From Paracyclopina nana (lineage: Eukaryota > Arthropoda > Copepoda > Cyclopoida > Cyclopettidae): a DNA stretch of 64,000 nt. The notes under the pieces are model-generated. The model did no database searches, was not told where the DNA came from, and worked only from the letters and a program-made list of their open reading frames with translations. Of this stretch, positions 44,293 through 53,994 are shown one piece after another. The translations under genes were made by a program, and so were the position numbers. The number at the start of each line of letters is the position of its first letter. Position 1 is the first letter of the stretch. Location: positions 8,060,001 to 8,124,000 of the forward strand of contig JAGUCH010000004.1 in assembly GCA_019096065.1 (NCBI GenBank), given 5' to 3'.

Positions 44293-45907
44293 ATGGCGCC
44301 GAAGAAGAAGGGAGGCGAGAAGGGTGGAGGTGGCGGGAAAAAGGCCGGAAAGGCCTCAAAGTTGGCCAAGATGAACGAGCAGGAGCGGGTCAAGTATTTG
44401 GAGCGAAAAATGGCCGAAGAGGAGGAAATCAAGCGGCGAAAAGAGGACATGGTCAGCGCTTTTCTCAAAATGAAGCTGTCCCGCGAGGAGCAGAAATCCG
44501 GATTGAACAGCTCCAAGCTGATTGATTTCTGGCGAGGATCCAGAAGGGAGACCAAGACCAAAGACCTCCAAATCGACGTCACCACTCTCAAGGAAGCCTT
44601 TGACCGGGCCTTGCTCAAGAAGAACAGGCTGATTGAGCTGCTGCTCCAGGACCTGGACGAGGCTGAGGAGCAGTACAACATGGTATTCCGGTCCCAAGTG
44701 GACGTCATGAACGAGATCCTGGAGATCCACAATTCCAGGCTGACTGACTTGGTGAGCGGGCATGAAAAGGAGAGGAACACTTTGCTCAGGAGGAGCACCA
44801 AAACCAGGAAAGCCATGGAGAAGAGGCAGGAGGAGGTGGAGACATATTTGGATGATGTTGTCATTGCCCTCAACCAAAGGCATGCCACTCTGGAGATTGA
44901 AATCAAGTCTGAATATGCTGGTGTCAAGGAGGACATCCGCAACAAAGTAACCTCCTAAAATGTAGGGAAATTAATGAAAAAAGTAATTTTGATTTTCCTA
45001 TCAGAATTTGGAGGAGAAGCAAGCCTTGCAGCTGCTACTGGAGGAGACCATGGACAACATGTGGAGGAAGCTCCAGAATATGGTTGTGGACTACAAAAGT
45101 GGCACCGAGGAGAAAAGGAGGCATTACAATGAACTCTTGGCCAAGGACAAGAAGGGAGTGGCTGAAGTGGCTGAAAACAACAAGAAAATCCTAAGGCTCA
45201 TGGTACCTTAATAACATTAAAAATTGAAATTGATAAATCATACTTAGATCTTTTCATAGGAAGATGTTGGAAAGTTGAAGGAGACTCTGTCAGAGCTTGG
45301 AGATATAGAGGACAAAAGGTTGTCTGGACTGAGGAGCGAAAGGGATGACTTGAACAAGGAACTGCATGCAACTCGAAGATCCGTCTCGATTGATTTTCGC
45401 AATCGTGAGCAGAAGAAGATGCAAAAGCTGGCAGTTCTCACCGATCACCTCCAACAAAGTGTGGATGAGATCCTCTTCCACCAGGATCAAATGATCAAGC
45501 TCAGCCAAAATTGCATCAAACTGGAACAAGATCATCAAGATAACAGTATGCTTGATCAGGGCTTTGATCAAGCAGATCTCACCGATGAGGAGAAAGCCCT
45601 CATTCGGAAGGTGGACAAATCCAATCCGATGTTCAAGAATCTCGAGGTCATCCTGGACAAACAGAATGGAGCTTCTGTACAAATTGCCCTGTTGAAAAAC
45701 CAACATAAGCTCTTGGTCCAAGACAATCTGGAGCTCAAGACTTTGCTCAGAGAGGTGTTCCACACCTTGGCCACTTCCTCGGATCTGGCAGGTGATGGAT
45801 TGCTCCAAATCAGCAGTAGACATGGCTTGGCCAAAAGCAAGGCCAAAGCTGGCAGCAGAAAAAGGCCAAAATCCTGCCATAATGTCATCCTTGAGAGAAC
45901 TAGATAG
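44293..45907 (+). CDS. DRC2: Dynein regulatory complex subunit 2 (DRC2/CCDC65)
   Basis: Coiled-coil subunit of the nexin-dynein regulatory complex. It links neighbouring axonemal doublets and, with DRC1, anchors the complex that controls ciliary and flagellar beating. Exons 44293-44946, 45005-45202 and 45260-45907, GT-AG, all phase 0, 499 aa, close to the usual length (about 480-500). After a Lys/Gly-rich start comes the acidic-basic helix with ERKMAEEEEIKRRKEDM. Then SREEQKSGLNSSKLIDFWRG, a family signature, and later NLEEKQALQ...MWRKLQNMV, which matches the vertebrate NLEEK...LWRKFQ region. Most of the protein is predicted coiled coil. The basic C-terminus (KSKAKAGSRKRPKS) is less conserved. 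An AATAAA lies at about 46320. The start ATG (agaATGg) has a good context. Presence implies motile axonemes. Confidence 0.95.
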
Positions 45908-46772
45908 GAGTTTTGCACTTTCCAGTAAGTACCTGCACATTTTGTGTTATTTTTGTAAATTATCTACTATCAATCATCTAGACATTAAATTATTTTTGAA
46001 TTAATAACATTTATTATTACAAGTAGAAAAATAGGTCCCTATTTTTTATTTATCATTTATTCCGTTATTCTTGCTTTGTAATTATGTAAAAATTGAATTA
46101 TTTGTTTTTATCTAGAATATCTTAATTTTATTATTTTTTAATTTATTAATTACTACTATGAACTGAAATCAAGTCCTTTAGCTCTTTATTTCGATTTGGT
46201 ATAAATGCTCACTTTTTGTATATTGAGGCAACAAATGGAATTCAAGGGGATTTTTGTTCCATCATGGATGTTGTGAGTTTTTCTTCGTTTGGATAATGTA
46301 ACAGTTTTAAGAAAAATGAAATAAACTTGTATGATTGTCATTACACTGAGTAAAATTAAGGTTCTACGTGCGTAATTAAGTTGAGTGAAACGTAAAACTT
46401 AATTTGCCTTAAAAAAGAAGCTCAGGTAGCACATTTTATTCAAGGATCATGACTAAGTCACTTCAGAAGATTTCAGAAGAATCTTGAGATTATTCTATTG
46501 AAGAATGATGCAATTGCAAAAAAATGCCAGGGTAAAATATAGATAAACTTTGAAATGCTACTGTAAGTGTTAGGTATTTTACAAACAAAAGGAAACTCAC
46601 CATAGATGTAACAAATATTTGCCTCAAAATGTGTGGCTCGCTACCGAACAAAAGTATTGTTTGAGCTTCTCAAGTTTCCTTAGTTGTTATTCAGCTGTGG
46701 TGAAGTAAAATCCTAGGGAGGTATACAAGACTCCCTAAATACAGATTACAAAGTGAAAATGTAAGCAAAGCC
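45908..46772. other. Intergenic, DRC2 3' end to TMEM130-like gene
   Basis: AT-rich, with an AATAAA near 46320 that could serve DRC2. No further gene seen. The minus-strand frame 46691-46924 is a shadow of the next gene's first exon. Confidence 0.5.
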
Positions 46773-48270
46773 ATGGCAGGCTGGTCAGTCAAGCAAACAC
46801 CATTCTTTTGTCTGCTTCTGGTCTTCAATGTGGCCTTGGCTGATGATGACCCATTTCTTAAGTTGACCTCTGATGGCCCAGTTGTCCTCGATGCCATGAT
46901 AACATTCAAGGCCGAACTACACAATGTCCAAGATTATTATCCACCATTCTACTTTGCTTGGAGTAAGTACATTTTTGGCCTCTATTCTTAGGCCTTTTTT
47001 CAAGCTTAACTTTTCCAGATGACGATGCCAGCCCAGGTCATTGGAATGAGCAGGAAATCAGTTCTACTATCTCACTCTGGAATGTGACTTATTCATCCTT
47101 ATTCAAGTATGAAGAACGTCAATATAAAATGACTGTTCGTGTCTTCTATCAAGGCATCTTTGGCCGAGACAAAATTGCTGAATCCTCAGTGCTGTACACG
47201 GTCACAAAAAATCTTAATGGTCAAGTTGCAATTAGCCAGAACAAAGTAGACATTACTGGTCAGCTGATCAATACCAATGAAGAAACTGAGCTTAGTGTCA
47301 AATTTCATGATCCTTCGGGTATGTAAAGCTTACTTGATGCCATTGATGAAAAGTTACAAAGCTTCTCTCTGCAGGATATTTAACCAATGCAGCCATCCAG
47401 TACTTTTGGTTTATCAATGGCACCAATTATGGTCCCTCAGAAAACAACTCATTCCGATACTCCTTTTCCAATCCTGGAAAATACACCATTGAAACAATTG
47501 TCATAGCACAAGTTGCTGTCCCATCTGAGGCTGGTCCATCAATGATATCCCTGTCAACCAATGACAATTTGTGGTCCTTGTCATCTTTAGAGCTTCAGAA
47601 GAAAGTGCCACCTCACTTGAAAACAGGAGTCTTTCAAGCCTCTTGTGAATCAAGAACTCCCATGACAAAGTTCAATTTCACAAACAAGGATGACCTCATT
47701 GTTCGATCTGGGAAGCTCCTGGAAGTGACAATGGACTGTGATGGTTCCGGTCCATGGAAAGCTTGCTGGCAAGTCTTGCCACAACCCTATAATGCAACAG
47801 GCAATGAGACTTGTGGAGTCGATACATTTCTCCTATCAGACAATTGTTCATTCCCAATCATGTGGTACTTTAGAGATCCTGGCACTCATGAAATTTTGAC
47901 AATTGTTGACAATGGGATCTCTAAACGTGTCTTGGTCCTTGATGCCTTCATTTATGATGTTGTCATTGTTCCTAGCATTATAATTGTGATAGTTCCTGTG
48001 ATCTCCTGCTTGATGGGCATTGTTGTGATTGCACTTGGATGGATGATGGTCTACTACTACCGAACCAACTTGTCAGTTGAGACTGCAGACTTTGACTTCA
48101 ACAGTCCCGAAGAGCAATTGGAATACAAATCCTTTTGGGAACGCTTGAGAGAATCCATGATGATTGCCTTTGGTCAAAATTCAAATGATGATGTCTCTCA
48201 TGTGTCTTCAGTGTCTTCTAGAAGCATTCAGCACCCTATCACAAGCATCCACTATGGAAGCATCTCGTGA
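46773..48270 (+). CDS. TMEM130-like PKD-domain type I membrane protein
   Basis: Three exons: 46773-46962, 47019-47318, 47375-48270 (GT-AG, phases match, 461 aa). It starts with a hydrophobic signal peptide (TPFFCLLLVFNVALA) followed by DDDPFLKLTSDGPVVLDA. That opening is typical of the PMEL/GPNMB/TMEM130 group. A PKD-type beta-sandwich lies at about 170-210 (YFWFINGTNYG and FSNPGKYTIETIV). Several N-glycosylation sites (NVT, NGT, NNS, NAT, NET, NCS) and a Cys-rich stretch precede one membrane helix at about 362-390. The cytoplasmic tail is acidic then Ser-rich, with ADFDFNSPEEQLEYKSFWERL. It is expected in the plasma membrane or endo-lysosomal membranes; the molecular role of this family is poorly known. 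GPNMB would be the alternative, but the length favours TMEM130. Confidence 0.78.
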
Positions 48271-48543
48271 TGAAGAAAGAAGATTCACATCACTAAATAG
48301 TTGTCTTCCAAACTCTTGTAGAGCACTAGATGTCTTTTTGCATATTCAGTGTGCTTCCATTCAAAAAAGAAGAACTTACTTACAAATAATGTCAGACAAT
48401 AGCTGCTCTTAATATGTTTCCCATATGTCATTTGGTAGATATCATGTCCCGCTCTTTTCTCAGCTATTTGCTGTATCCTCTTGCTATGTTCTGTAATTGG
48501 CTTTAATACATGACCAAAGAAGTCATAAAATGGTATACTAGGG

Positions 48544-48550
48544 TATAAAA
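48544..48550 (+). promoter_or_regulatory. TATA box candidate of ADAT3
   Basis: TATAAAA lies 45-51 bases before the ADAT3 ATG at 48595, which would give a leader of only about 20 bases. A cttccttatag at 48569-48580 could alternatively be the acceptor of a 5'UTR intron. Confidence 0.4.
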
Positions 48551-48594
48551 ATGATGAAGTTTAATTTACCTTCCTTATAGGCCTCTCAATTATT

Positions 48595-49488
48595 ATGGCA
48601 GGATGCCAACCTTCAAAAAAGATCAAATTGGATTTGAGGCAACATTGGAACATTACAGCCATCCTTGATGAAAGCTATAGCCAAGAAGAAATCCCTTTGA
48701 TTGAGGCCCAAGTTGCTTTTGTTGCTGAGAAAAGGAACATTTCAAAGGCTGTCAAGTTCTTGTGTGAAAATTGGCCTTTACACCCAAAATACCTGTTTCT
48801 GAAGAGAGTTAAGGCTGTGGATTCTGGTGCTGAAATAATAATTTCAATTGGGGAATCTCACATAAGTTGGTGTCCACCAGAGACTATTGGCCTTTCTTTG
48901 ACACTATGCTGCCAGAAATTACCTTCAAGGCCTCCTCTATCAAGGACACAATTCCATGAAGCACAGAGCCTTTGGCCTTGCCATTTTCATGAAAATCAGC
49001 GATTAGAAGCCATTTTAGCTCAAACACTTCCAGAGATATGGAGTTGGGAATCATTCCAGCTTCACTCCATTCGAATGCAAGTATTGCTGCAAAAAGCCAC
49101 ATCAATGGCCTTTGGAGTGGTCTTTAATGCTATAGGGGTTAAAGTGGCCGAGGCATTTGAGACAAAAAGCTTGCATCCATTACAACATTGTGCTATGAAC
49201 TTGATTGATAGTGTGGCTCATTCCCATGGAGGTGGAGCTTGGCCTTCAAATGAGGCCTCTAAAGTGGAGAGGCCAGACTATGAGGCCTATTTGCTGACTG
49301 GGTGTGACGTTTACCTCAGCAATGAGCCTTGCATTATGTGCTCAATGGCCTTAGTTCACTCGCGTGTGGGAAGAGTCTTTTTTTCCAAGGCCAATCATAC
49401 TAAAGGTGGACTCTGTAGCCTTGCCAATTTGCAAGCTGTGAAAGGACTCAACCATTCATTTGAAGTGTACTCAATAACCAGAAAATGA
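48595..49488 (+). CDS. ADAT3: tRNA-specific adenosine deaminase subunit ADAT3
   Basis: Non-catalytic partner of ADAT2. The heterodimer converts A34 to inosine in the anticodon wobble position of several tRNAs. Intronless, 297 aa, shorter than the human protein (about 350 aa). The N-terminal half carries the ADAT3-specific domain (ENWPLHPKYLFLKRVKAV). The C-terminal half is a cytidine/deoxycytidylate deaminase fold. It has a zinc-binding His at 198 in HPLQHCAMNLID and PCIMC at 245-249 within SNEPCIMCSMALVHSRVGRV. The catalytic Glu expected in HxE is replaced by Ala (H-C-A), consistent with the pseudo-catalytic role known for ADAT3. The start ATG follows a TATA box by about 50 bases, and AATAAA lies at about 49864. 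Identification is secure. Confidence 0.95.
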   Translation: MAGCQPSKKIKLDLRQHWNITAILDESYSQEEIPLIEAQVAFVAEKRNISKAVKFLCENWPLHPKYLFLKRVKAVDSGAEIIISIGESHISWCPPETIGLSLTLCCQKLPSRPPLSRTQFHEAQSLWPCHFHENQRLEAILAQTLPEIWSWESFQLHSIRMQVLLQKATSMAFGVVFNAIGVKVAEAFETKSLHPLQHCAMNLIDSVAHSHGGGAWPSNEASKVERPDYEAYLLTGCDVYLSNEPCIMCSMALVHSRVGRVFFSKANHTKGGLCSLANLQAVKGLNHSFEVYSITRK

Positions 49489-50562
49489 AAATAATTTTTT
49501 TCTTTGAACAATCATAACTAGTCCTATTTGAGTATGTAATAGTTGTACTTTAAGATTTACTAAGTAGGAAGGTTACTTAAATTTTTAACGTATTTACAGA
49601 AGGGAAATTATGATGAGATATATGTCAAGAAAATTTTCATAATTAAATGCCATTTTAAGGCTCATTTTAACCAACTTATTGAATGACTGACTTTGTTTTA
49701 GGATTTCAAGTTATTACAAAACCTTGATTTGTAAAGTAATGATCATCAGGCTTTTTTCAAGGGTTAGACTTGCGTCAACGAGATCTTGGTTGTAAAATGG
49801 ACAATACATAGGAAACATCCAAATACTTACTTAGAGTAATGATGAGGCAACAATCATTTCAATCAATAAATTAAAACCATAAAGTGAGGCAATAATCACA
49901 ATAACTTGAAAACCATATTATCAGATGACATACTTAATTGTAGTGTTTTGAATGGCTCCTGTTCACTTTCAAGTAATGTACTTATCAGTTGAATTGTTAA
50001 GAAGCCTTAAAAATTACATTTACTATACAACTGGCGACCGTAAGCGGCCTTAACAGCTAAAAATGAGCCATAATGTTTATATTTTTTAAGGATTGGGACC
50101 TAGTTGAATATAATGCTTTTTCTTGTATGAATAAGTTTTGATTTTATAGCAAAATGTCGTACTTTCACTGTTAGGAAGATATATTGAAAAATGATGTCAG
50201 TTAAGTTTCTAATTAAGCTATTAGTTTCAATTGTGTGAACGCTGCTCAGAAAGTCTTTGCAAGGCTGCCAAATCACAATAATGCCATCTATGAAGGTTTT
50301 TATAAACTAAGAACTGTAAACTTTCTTAAAAGTCCATTTTACTATGATTTGTACTTGGCCTGTTTTTCTGATGGTAAATCTGTAAGATGAATGTTAAAAA
50401 TAGGCCTTTAGGGAAAATATACAGTAAAACATGTTATCAATCATCGCATTTACTTTGGAGCCTTTTAGCAGCAGCTTGAAAAGAGAAAGCTGAGAAAGCC
50501 CCAAAACTAAAGTCATGTGCAAGCCCAAGCAAACTTTTTCTAAACTTATGAAGCCTTAATTT
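49489..50562. other. Intergenic after ADAT3
   Basis: AT-rich. AATAAA at 49864-49869 can end ADAT3. A 19-base word, gagaaagctgagaaagccc (50483-50501), recurs exactly at 58290-58308 on the other side of the foldback element. No gene seen. Confidence 0.5.
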
Positions 50563-50692
50563 GGGGATGACTCGCGAGTGCGAGCACGGAGCGAAAAAAG
50601 TACCACATATACATACGGACTAAAACGGCCGTAACTTTGCCGTTACATAACATATCCGCGATTCAAGCACATATTTGGAATCGGGTCAGCGC
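50563..50692. repeat. Left terminal inverted repeat (block A)
   Basis: CG-rich terminal block with gagtgcgagcacggagcgaa, aaaaagtaccacatatacat, acggactaaaacggc and gttacataac. It pairs with 56975-57107. The match is very close for the outer ~65 bases and weaker inward. Confidence 0.88.
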
Positions 50693-51190
50693 GCCCTTTT
50701 ATTTGAGCCCAAAAAAGTCGTCAAAATGCGGCGTATAAGAAAGTTGCAATTTTCTCCGTCGTCCTTGGGCCTAGAGCAAAACCAAAGACAGTTTTGGAAA
50801 TCCCAGCCCGAGCTCTACAAATATTATTTTATGAACATTTTCAAAAAAATCCATTCTAGTGCCTCAAAATCGCCATTTTCGTGTTTATTAGAGAACAGCT
50901 CCATTAATTGAGGTCAAATTAGTAAATTATTCATAGCTCAATGTAGGAACATCAATAAAATGTAATTTTTGCACCATTGCAACCACCTCAACATGCCATT
51001 TAATTTGAGCCCAAAAAAGTCGTCAAAATGCAGTGTACAAGAAAGTTGCTTGTATCTCAGTTGTCCTTTGGCTTTAAGCAAAACCAAAGACAGTTTTGGA
51101 AATCCCAGCCCGAGCTCTACAAATGTTATTTTATGAACTTTTTCAAAAAAGTCCATTCTAGTGCCTCAAAATCACCATTTTCGTGTTGAT
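50693..51190. repeat. Left arm block B, two direct copies
   Basis: Copies at about 50700-50890 and 50998-51185. Both contain agcccaaaaaagtcgtcaaa, ccaaagacagttttggaaat and agtgcctcaaaatc. Open frames across them on either strand (for example 50675-50911 +) are repeat-derived. Confidence 0.85.
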
Positions 51191-51722
51191 TAGGGGCATA
51201 CAAGTCTCAGCAGTCTATTAAGAAAACATGCTAGCTCCAGCGCTGAGCCCTAAGTAGCCTGAGGTGAAAAATCTTCATAAAAAAGTCATATCCTGAAACT
51301 GCATATAAAACTGAGCCACTTTGTGCTTTAGAGCCAACTCAGCATTCTGACTCTAGACAGGAGAAAAAACCAGCGCAAACTTGGACTGAGCTCAAATTGT
51401 AATGCCAATATCTCAGCGCTGAGTTGTCAGATTTGAAAACAATTTACTGTTTTGGAATAAGGATGAGATTAGCTAACTTTCATTACTTCATAGTAATTTT
51501 GCTAGCTCAGCATTTTGTTTCCCCTGTCTCAGCAGTCTATTAAGTAAACATGCTAGCTCCGGTGCTGAGCCCTGAGCAGCCTGAGGTGAAAAATCTTGTC
51601 ATATCCTGAAACTGCATATAAAACTGAGCCACTTTGCAATTTTGCTTGCTCAGTTATTTAATTCACAGTCCATTAAGTAAACATGCTAGCTCCAGTGCTG
51701 AGCCCTGAGCAGCCTGAGGTGA
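51191..51722. repeat. Left arm block C (313-bp-type unit, one full plus part)
   Basis: Contains agctccagcgctgagccct, agcctgaggtgaaaaatct and atctcagcgctgagttgtc. It is the reverse complement of the unit amplified at 53995-56440. Here there is about one full unit and partial copies at 51526 and 51676. Confidence 0.85.
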
Positions 51723-51897
51723 AAATTCTGGTCACTTTTGCCCATTGAGACTTTTGCCCTTGAGACTTTTGCCCATGGACACTTTTGCTCTAAGATACAT
51801 TTGCCCTTAGGAAGTTTGTCCTTGAGGACTTTTGACCCTCAGACTTTTCCCTTCAGACTTTTGCCCTTGAGGAATTTTGCCCTTGGAGAATTTTGCG
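51723..51897. repeat. Left arm block D (tttgcccttgagg repeats)
   Basis: Short units of about 15-17 bp, cttttgcccttgagga and variants, about ten imperfect copies. Confidence 0.8.
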
Positions 51898-52145
51898 GGT
51901 GAGCACAATAACGTCGACTTTAGAGTTGTTTTTACGTCGAATGAATTAGTAGTATTAGCGTCGACATCGGGCATTCACTTATGACGACACTTTTGTCATA
52001 GTTGTTTTAATATCGACACCCGGGTTTACAATTAAGTCGACAGATTTGCTCATGTTCTTTTAATGTCGACACCAGGCGTTTTAGTGTCGACAAAAGATAT
52101 TTCAATGTAGACACAAGATGTTTTTATGTCGACACACACCAGCTA
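51898..52145. repeat. Left arm block E (GTCGAC repeats)
   Basis: Spaced copies of gtcgac or one-base variants every 20-40 bases, typically tttta(a/g)tgtcgacac. Mirror partner at 52795-53025. Confidence 0.8.
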
Positions 52146-52394
52146 CCGCGTATTTGCCTCTCGAGAAGTAGTTCGAAGTAAGGACCAAATCAAATAAATG
52201 TTCTCATTTTTTTAAAGGATTACTTGATGAGGGTTAAATTGAGTGGTTTTAAATCTAGAATAAACATAAGACACTTAGGGCCTAACCTAAAATTATAACA
52301 CAAAACGACAGCTTAAAAAAGTTAAAAATTAAATGGTTTTATCATGAATTGCCTAATAAGGCCGATTGTGGCTATACAAAAATGGAACAATAGT
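52146..52394. other. Inner segment of the foldback element
   Basis: About 250 bp of AT-rich sequence without coding potential, leading into the nested MITE. Confidence 0.5.
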
Positions 52395-52562
52395 GGCTTA
52401 GTCTTTCGCAAGTTTTGCATAGTCACGCTATTTAAATAGCTCATAGCATAAAATGTATTTAAATAGCCTCGGGATGTATTAAAATAGCTGCTATTTAAAT
52501 ACGTTTTATGTTATGAGCTATTTAAATAGCGTGACTATGCAAAACTTGCAAAAGACTAAGCC
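52395..52562. mobile_element. Palindromic MITE, copy 2, nested in the foldback element
   Basis: 168-bp near-perfect foldback. The left end is ggcttagtctttcgcaagtt; the right end is its near complement, aacttgcaaaagactaagcc. There are several tatttaaata palindromes, and the centre is aaatagctgctatttaaat. AGT lies directly on both sides as a 3-bp duplication. Ends and centre match the MITE at 10199-10367 (shared pattern GGC, GTC, TTCGCA, GTTTT). Confidence 0.85.
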
Positions 52563-52794
52563 AGTGTAAAAATGCGTAAATTGGCCAATTTTTAGTAATA
52601 TTTGGCCGTAATATTGCCAATAATTAACTGACCAGGTGAACAGGGCCTTATTATCAAGATGTTAGAGTCATGTACTACACATAAGAAAAAAACCAAAAAA
52701 CATGATTTTAGTTTATTACATTTTAAAATACCTAAGCTAGCCCTTGATCAAGCCAAGGTGAACACTAAAAATGGCAGCAAATTCTGTCTACGCA
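52563..52794. other. Inner segment of the foldback element, right of the MITE
   Basis: AT-rich, non-coding. The 66-codon frame 52659-52859 runs into GTCGAC repeats and is not a gene. Confidence 0.5.
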
Positions 52795-53025
52795 AAAGCA
52801 TTATTTGTCGACATAAAAACATCAAGCGTCGACATAAAAACATGAGGTGTCGACATTAAAGCATGATGTGTCTACGCTAATGTTATATTGATGTGTCGAC
52901 ACAAAAGCAACTCTTGCAAAAGTGTCGACGTAAAGATATCATGGAGCCAAAAAAAATTCGACATTAAAATACCTCTCGCAAAAGTGTCGACACAACTGCA
53001 ACTCTCGCACAAGTGTCGTCGTTAT
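52795..53025. repeat. Right arm block E (GTCGAC repeats)
   Basis: tgtcgacataaaaacatgag-type units, the inverted counterpart of 51898-52145. Confidence 0.8.
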
Positions 53026-53265
53026 TGATGGCGCCCAATTTTGCCCTTGGTGTCTTTTGCCCTTGGGGTCTTTCTCCCTTCGGGACATTTACCCTTAGGG
53101 ACATTTGCCCTTGGTGACATTTGCCCTTGGGGACATTTGCCCTTGGGGACTTTTGTCCCTTAGGACTTATGCCCTTGAAGGCTTTTGGCTTTGGGGACTT
53201 GTGTCCTTGTGGACATTTTCATTTGGGGACAATTGCCCTTGGGGACCTTTGCTCTTTTATGACTT
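53026..53265. repeat. Block D repeats, same orientation as left arm
   Basis: cttttgcccttggggacatt-type units of about 17 bp. They run in the same direction as the left-arm D block, not inverted. Confidence 0.8.
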
Positions 53266-53399
53266 TTTTGAAGTTCTGATAGTTTGCTTTTAACCTTTGA
53301 TTAGTTAAATGAAAGATAAATCTGAATTTTGTCTGGTGTACGTGTACAAGGCCCTTTGATCAACAGGACATAGTAAAAGCAACCATAAGAAGAGTTCCT

Positions 53400-53860
53400 A
53401 TGGGCATCAGTCCCCTTGGGCAGTAGTCCCCACAGCCATAAGTCCCCAAAGCCAAAAGTCCTAAAGGGCAAATCTCTCAAAGTTTGCGGGGGCAAAAGTT
53501 TCCTAGGGCAGAAGTCTAAAGGGCTAAAGTCCCCAAGGGGAAATGTCCCCAAGGGCAAAAGTCCCCAAGGGCAAAAGTCTGAAGGGAAAAAGTCCCCAAG
53601 GGCAAAAGTCTGAAGGGAAAAAGTCCCTAGGGGCAAAAGTCTCCAAGGGCAAAAGTCCCCAAAGGCAAAAGTCCCTAAGGGCAAAAGTCCCCATGGGCAA
53701 GAGTCTCTAGGGTAAAAGTCCCCATGGGCAAAGGTCTCTAGAGCAAATATCCCGCATGCATAAGTTCTCATGGGCTAAAGTCTCATGGCAAATGACTCCA
53801 TGGGCAAACGATCAAGGGCAAAAAGACCAAGGGCTAACAGCAAAGGGCAAAAGTCCTGAG
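53400..53860. repeat. Block D repeats, inverted
   Basis: Reverse-complement units aagtccccaagggcaa, about 25 imperfect copies. With 53026-53265 they make a second, local inverted repeat separated by about 135 bp. The minus-strand frame 53301-53771 (LLPLGTFAFGDFCPW pattern) is a repeat artefact. Confidence 0.85.
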
Positions 53861-53994
53861 ATCATTATTGTACGACTATTAATTGTCTACAAATTGTCTA
53901 TACATGCCAACATGATCTGCTTAGATCTGCTGAGTCAGGCAAAGTGGCAATAGACTGCTGTGAGAAGGAAAGCAAATATCTTAATAATTATTTT

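Noticed and set aside
44042-44359. Hydrophobic minus-strand ORF over the DRC2 start
   Set aside because: Half of it is antisense to conserved DRC2 coding sequence; no independent support.
50675-51156. Small ORFs in the foldback arm as transposase fragments
   Set aside because: They mirror each other in both arms, are short, and lack any transposase motif.
53301-53771. Minus-strand ORF with LLPLGTF/GDFCPW repeats
   Set aside because: Pure translation of the short tttgccctt repeats.
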